Positions 61,023 to 64,000 of a stretch of 64,000 nucleotides of DNA are shown in pieces; the stretch's first letter is position 1, and every line of letters starts with the position of its first letter. The position numbers and the translations under genes were made by a program. This DNA is from an uncultured Bacteroidales bacterium (GTDB lineage: Bacteria > Bacteroidota > Bacteroidia > Bacteroidales > Paludibacteraceae), in the NCBI GenBank assembly GCA_946414805.1, contig CAMKPZ010000002.1:186001-250000 (forward strand), written 5' to 3'. The notes below the pieces were generated by a model that saw only the letters and a list, made by a program, of their open reading frames with translations, did no database searches and was not told where the DNA came from.

Positions 61023-61351
61023 GGCAGTGCTTTCCTGCCGGCACCGGTCATCAGCCCTCGCGCCTCCAAATCGGCGCAACGCTGTTTGTTGAGTTCCGTC
61101 CAATGACTTTTTGGGGTGCGGGGCGATAGCCGTTGGGCTAATCTGCCGTCCGGCAGTTTCTTCACCGTGGAGTCAATCCATCCGAAGCATAGTGCCTCTT
61201 CCACTACATCGAGATAAGGCATACAGTCCGTCCGCGGAATCTTCGTCCGGTACATCGTCACCCAGCAGAACCGCTCCTTGTCATGGTTCGCTTCCAGCCA
61301 TTCCCGGAGTTCTTCGCGGGTCTTAAATTCCAATAGACCAATTATTTCCAT
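61013..61351 (-). CDS. YdeI/OmpD-associated-like protein, short form
   Basis: A 112-residue protein with EFKTREELREWLEANH, FCWVTMYR and YLDVVEEALCFGWIDSTVKKL, the N-terminal domain of the YdeI/OmpD-associated (bacteriocin-protection) family. Relatives are usually about 190 residues; this one stops at MTGAGRKALPHS, so the C-terminal half is missing. The stop overlaps the SusD stop by 10 bp on the other strand, which suggests truncation by rearrangement. A promoter box TACCTTTG is at 61372-61379. Confidence 0.72.
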   Translation of the reverse strand: MEIIGLLEFKTREELREWLEANHDKERFCWVTMYRTKIPRTDCMPYLDVVEEALCFGWIDSTVKKLPDGRLAQRLSPRTPKSHWTELNKQRCADLEARGLMTGAGRKALPHS

Positions 61352-61371
61352 GTGAACTCTTATTCAGGCTG

Positions 61372-61379
61372 CAAAGGTA
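61372..61379 (-). promoter_or_regulatory. -7 promoter box of the YdeI-like gene
   Basis: TACCTTTG on the minus strand, about 20 bases before the ATG. Confidence 0.75.
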
Positions 61380-61428
61380 CAATAAAAATCGCATATCTGC
61401 AAGTTTTAGCCGAATAAATTTGTGTATA

Positions 61429-61450
61429 TCATTTGTTTTTACTACCTTTG
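61429..61450 (+). promoter_or_regulatory. Promoter of bcp
   Basis: TTTG at 61429-61432 and TACCTTTG at 61443-61450. Spacing is short, so a further upstream -33 is possible; the -7 box is clear. Confidence 0.7.
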
Positions 61451-61488
61451 CAGCGTGAATAAAGACGAAATAACCAACAAAAAGAAAT

Positions 61489-61944
61489 ATGTTACAGATT
61501 GGCGACAAGATGCCGGCGTTCAAGGTATTGGACGAGGCAGGTAAAGAAGTGACGGAGAAAGAGTTGACCGGCAAAAAGACCGTGATTTATTTCTATCCGA
61601 AAGACTCAACCCCGGGGTGTACTGCGGAGGCTTGTAATATCCGCGACAACTACCATGCGTTTATGGCGCAAGGCTATCAGGTGTTCGGCGTGAGCAAGGA
61701 TTCCGTGGCAAGCCATGTGAAGTTCAAGGAGAAGAATGCACTGCCTTTTCCGCTGCTGAGCGACCCGAGCACGGAGATGTTGCAGGCTTTCGGCGCTTGG
61801 GGTGAGAAGAAGTTGTACGGCAAGGTCTCCATGGGCACCTTGCGCAAGACCTTTGTCTTCGACGAGAACGGCGTTTTAGTGCGTATTATTGAGAAAGTGG
61901 ACACCAAGAATCACACTGCGCAACTTCTTCAGTCTGTCGAGTGA
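61489..61944 (+). CDS. bcp: Peroxiredoxin, Bcp/PrxQ type
   Basis: A 151-residue thioredoxin-fold thiol peroxidase. It reduces H2O2 and organic hydroperoxides with the peroxidatic Cys in STPGCTAEACN (about residue 44) and the resolving Cys five positions later, so it is the atypical two-Cys form. Other signs: FYPKDSTPGC, VFGVSKDSVASH and LPFPLLSDPS. Length is normal. Expected to be cytoplasmic. It is monocistronic. Confidence 0.95.
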   Translation: MLQIGDKMPAFKVLDEAGKEVTEKELTGKKTVIYFYPKDSTPGCTAEACNIRDNYHAFMAQGYQVFGVSKDSVASHVKFKEKNALPFPLLSDPSTEMLQAFGAWGEKKLYGKVSMGTLRKTFVFDENGVLVRIIEKVDTKNHTAQLLQSVE

Positions 61945-61948
61945 ATCC

Positions 61949-61971
61949 CGACGGTCAACCGACAGTCAACG
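61949..61971. repeat. 11-bp direct duplication after bcp
   Basis: CGACGGTCAAC and CGACAGTCAAC in tandem. Resembles the 11-bp repeat class seen at 214-271. Confidence 0.5.
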
Positions 61972-62034
61972 CTAATGTAAGTACAACACAGTGCCCCAAA
62001 AAACGCCCGCACGAAAACGATTTCCGTAAATATA

Positions 62035-62066
62035 TTTGTATATGTCAAAAAAAAGCAGTAATTTTG
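62035..62066 (+). promoter_or_regulatory. Promoter of the KilA-N gene
   Basis: TTTG at 62035-62038 and TAATTTTG at 62059-62066, with the ATGTCAAAAAAAAGCAG spacer. Confidence 0.88.
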
Positions 62067-62102
62067 CGTGCAAAATTGGAAATGTGCTGAAAGATATATA
62101 AA

Positions 62103-62921
62103 ATGGCTAAACTCCAGGAAATAATCGTTAGAGACACTACTATCCGTTCTTTTTCGCAGAACGGATGGGATTATATCTGTATCACGGATATAGCTCGGCA
62201 GAAGAATATAGAAGATCCCAACGCCGTAGTTGGCAATTGGATGCGCAATAGGAACACTATTGAGTACCTTGGAATCTGGGAAGCTCTGAATAACCCTAAT
62301 TTTAACCCCATCGAATTCGAGGGGTTTAGAAGTCAGGCCGGTTTGAATGCTTTTACTCTGTCTCCAAGCCGTTGGATAGAAGCCACTAATGCAATCGGGC
62401 TTGTTGCTAAAGCTGGTCGTTATGGTGGCACATATGCACAACGGGATATAGCATTTAAGTTTGCCAGTTGGGTATCCGTTGAGTTTGAACTCTATTTGAT
62501 TAAGGAGTTCCAGCGTCTCAAAGAGGAAGAACAAAAGGCTATCGGATGGTCGGCGAAACGCGAGTTGGCAAAGATTAACTACCATATTCATACGGACGCT
62601 ATCAAGGAGCATCTGGTGCCGCAAGAGATTGATACGTACCATCGTTCGCTTATCTATGCCAACGAAGCCGATGTGCTCAATGTAGCGTTGTTCGGAATGA
62701 CCGCCAAAGAGTGGCGTGACGCCCATCCGGAGGACAAAGGCAACATCCGCGACTACGCAACAATCAACCAATTGATCTGTCTGAGTAACATGGAGAACCT
62801 TAATGCGGTCTTTATCAACGAAGGCCTTCCGCAAGGCGAACGCCTCCAGAAACTTAACCAAATAGCCATCCAGCAAATGACCGTGCTGGAGAATGTTGAA
62901 AGCAAACATATTTTGAAGTAA
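62103..62921 (+). CDS. KilA-N domain protein
   Basis: A 272-residue protein. The N-terminal KilA-N domain includes YICITDIARQKN, WMRNRNTIEYLGIWE and YGGTYAQRDIAFKFASWVS, the usual DNA-binding signature. A helical C-terminal part follows (about 140-272). KilA-N proteins are common in phages and mobile elements and also occur on Bacteroidetes chromosomes. It has a full host-type promoter. There is no nearby phage gene. Function unknown; DNA binding is inferred. Confidence 0.88.
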   Translation: MAKLQEIIVRDTTIRSFSQNGWDYICITDIARQKNIEDPNAVVGNWMRNRNTIEYLGIWEALNNPNFNPIEFEGFRSQAGLNAFTLSPSRWIEATNAIGLVAKAGRYGGTYAQRDIAFKFASWVSVEFELYLIKEFQRLKEEEQKAIGWSAKRELAKINYHIHTDAIKEHLVPQEIDTYHRSLIYANEADVLNVALFGMTAKEWRDAHPEDKGNIRDYATINQLICLSNMENLNAVFINEGLPQGERLQKLNQIAIQQMTVLENVESKHILK

Positions 62922-63070
62922 CACATCTGTCGCTCCTTCGGATATAAGGGAGCAGAAAAAAGCAATAAATAGAAAATCAACAATAATCAAAATATAAACA
63001 AAAATCTGCCTATGGCATAAAACAACAGACAAACAACATACATAAATAATAAAGCATTCAGCTAAGAGCT

Positions 63071-63202
63071 TGGAGTTTCGAAAACTGGACACTTTTGAAA
63101 TTTCCTACCAAGAACAAGGCGTTTGAGTGCTCATGCGCAAGCGTGAGCCTTGTTTACAGATATTTGGTAGGATAAGGTAGTCCAGAATTCCTCGAAACTC
63201 CA
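63071..63202. ncRNA. Nested five-helix hairpin element before gtrA
   Basis: A 132-bp element with coaxial helices: TGGAGTTTCGA (63071-63081) / TCGAAACTCCA (63192-63202); CTGGAC (63085-63090) / GTCCAG (63180-63185); TCCTACCAA (63103-63111) / TTGGTAGGA (63164-63172); AACAAGGC (63113-63120) / GCCTTGTT (63147-63154); and TCATGC-GCAA-GCGTGA (63131-63146) with a GNRA loop. All five stems are perfect apart from one G-T pair. It ends 29 bases before gtrA. It may be a structured leader RNA or a small palindromic mobile element. No obvious promoter or target-site duplication is seen. The rest of 62922-63231 is AT-rich and non-coding. Confidence 0.65.
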
Positions 63203-63231
63203 GATTGAAGCTAACAAGTCTCACGTTTTTT

Positions 63232-63669
63232 ATGTCTCTATACACCAAAATACAAAACATAATCCATTCTCCAAAACTCCATGAGTTTATACGGTTTGCG
63301 ATAGTGGGTACTATTGCAACGGGCATTCACTATGGCATATATATGCTGTTAGTATGGATGAACGATATTGGCGAGGATGAGAAATTATATACAAACATAG
63401 CATATTCAATTGGTTATATCATTTCATGGCTATGTAATTTCTACCTCTCTGCGCATTTTACCTTCAAGGAGAAAACATCTGTCAAAAGAGGAATCGGGTT
63501 TGCTCTGTCGCATGGAGTGAACTATCTGCTTCATCTTATATTCCTTAATTTCTTCTTGTGGCTTGGAGTGTCAGAAGGTTTGGCTCCGATCCCTGTATTC
63601 TGTATAGTTATACCGATAAACTTTTTATTGGTTCGTTTTGTCTTTAAATCCAAACAATTTGAGAAATGA
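63232..63669 (+). CDS. GtrA-family membrane protein
   Basis: A 145-residue protein with four hydrophobic segments. The start SLYTKIQNIIHSPKLHEFIRFAIVGTIATGIHYG (split: FIRFAIVGTIATGIHYG) and the segment LCNFYLSAHFTFK match GtrA/DPMS3 proteins. These help move undecaprenyl-linked sugars across the inner membrane. The start at 63232 is preferred to the TTG at 63205, which overlaps the hairpin edge. Its stop overlaps the next ATG (ATGA), a classical gtrA-gtrB arrangement. Confidence 0.9.
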   Translation: MSLYTKIQNIIHSPKLHEFIRFAIVGTIATGIHYGIYMLLVWMNDIGEDEKLYTNIAYSIGYIISWLCNFYLSAHFTFKEKTSVKRGIGFALSHGVNYLLHLIFLNFFLWLGVSEGLAPIPVFCIVIPINFLLVRFVFKSKQFEK

Positions 63670-64000
63670 AAAAAGTATCCGTAATAATTCCTTGTTATAA
63701 CGAGGCGCAATCACTACCACTGTTGCATGTGGAATTGTGTAAGTTAGCAGACGCAGAGCAACATTATGAATGGGAGTTCCTGTTCATTAATGATGGTTCG
63801 CGCGACACAACAATAAATGAATTGGAGAAGTTGCGCGAGAAAGACGCACGTTGTAACTACGTGGATTTGAGCCGTAACTATGGCAAAGAAGTGGCTCTGC
63901 TGGCCGGTTTTGACTACGTAACAGGAGACTGCGCTGTCATTATGGATGCCGACTTGCAGCATCCGCCTCACGTCGCTCATGAAATGTTGCGGAAGTGGGA
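63666..64000 (+). CDS. Family 2 glycosyltransferase, GtrB/DPM type (partial)
   Basis: The first 111 codons of a gene that runs off the window edge. VSVIIPCYNEAQSLPLL, FLFINDGSRDTT, YVDLSRNYGKEVALLAGFDY and IMDADLQHPP are the hallmarks of GtrB/dolichol-phosphate mannosyltransferase-like enzymes, which transfer a sugar from a nucleotide donor to undecaprenyl phosphate. The D-x-D-type motif DADLQ is intact. Translation is coupled to gtrA. Confidence 0.93.
   Translation, partial: MKKVSVIIPCYNEAQSLPLLHVELCKLADAEQHYEWEFLFINDGSRDTTINELEKLREKDARCNYVDLSRNYGKEVALLAGFDYVTGDCAVIMDADLQHPPHVAHEMLRKW

Noticed and set aside
61929..63092. 387-codon minus-strand frame opposite the KilA-N gene
   Set aside because: The plus-strand KilA-N protein has clear motifs and its own promoter. 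The antisense frame lacks any recognisable domain.

Overview
The window is chromosomal DNA of a member of the Bacteroidales, probably an uncultured gut or rumen lineage; genus is not resolvable by eye. The evidence is the promoter type (a -33 TTTG and a -7 TAnnTTTG box ending in TTTGC before most transcription units), a SusC/SusD pair, a TonB receptor with a DUF5689 lipoprotein, many lipoproteins with Bacteroidetes-style lipoboxes, and families such as DUF4292, DUF4250, smalltalk-like and KilA-N. Most of the window is housekeeping sequence.

Layout. 516-9246 (+): rimP-nusA-infB with a structured leader, two exported or membrane proteins of unknown function, and an M23/LysM peptidase. 9403-15496 (-): rlmH, two lipoproteins (one an alpha/beta hydrolase), a beta-barrel protein, acyl-ACP thioesterase, panB and an orphan FecCD-type permease. 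15655-16566 (+): nadC. 16593-27156 (-): pectinesterase-like enzyme, U32 peptidase, TrmH-type methyltransferase, short RimM-like protein, lipoprotein, FKBP lipoprotein, EnvC-like factor, DUF4292, TPR protein, dut, lipid kinase and a GH53 galactanase. dnaK (+) follows. 29361-31701 (-) holds seven very small genes, four of which look like divergent paralogues, plus a smalltalk-like lipopeptide, with two structured 5' leaders. 32318-35047 carries a lipoprotein, a TPR/HTH regulator and a small membrane protein. 35044-48034 (-) is a long tightly packed run: folK, cvpA, DUF5689 lipoprotein, TonB receptor, asnS, dnaB, meaB, DUF1573, spoT/rel. 48208-52009 (+): amidase, MlaD-type protein, dnaA. 52126-54542 (-): groL, groS, DUF4250. 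54656-64000: menG/ubiE, Dabb protein, tRNA-Glu, DUF4190, DUF2752, SusC/SusD, YdeI fragment, bcp, KilA-N protein, a large nested RNA hairpin, gtrA and a truncated family-2 glycosyltransferase.

The most unusual property is a dense population of short tandem DNA repeats (units of 7, 8, 9 or 11 bp, with different core sequences) at gene boundaries and, repeatedly, inside genes. Some are translated: they make extra loops in a U32 peptidase, a TrmH methyltransferase and a pectinesterase, the linker of the amidase, the hydrophobic core of at least two lipoprotein signal peptides, and the C-terminal tail of the GH53 enzyme, where one DNA repeat is read in two frames.

Other points for follow-up: matching -24/-12 (sigma-54-like) promoters with upstream palindromes before both dnaK and groS; three compact RNA folds (31732-31797, 30369-30468, 63071-63202); the small paralogous gene cluster; and a conserved promoter spacer shared by many unrelated genes.
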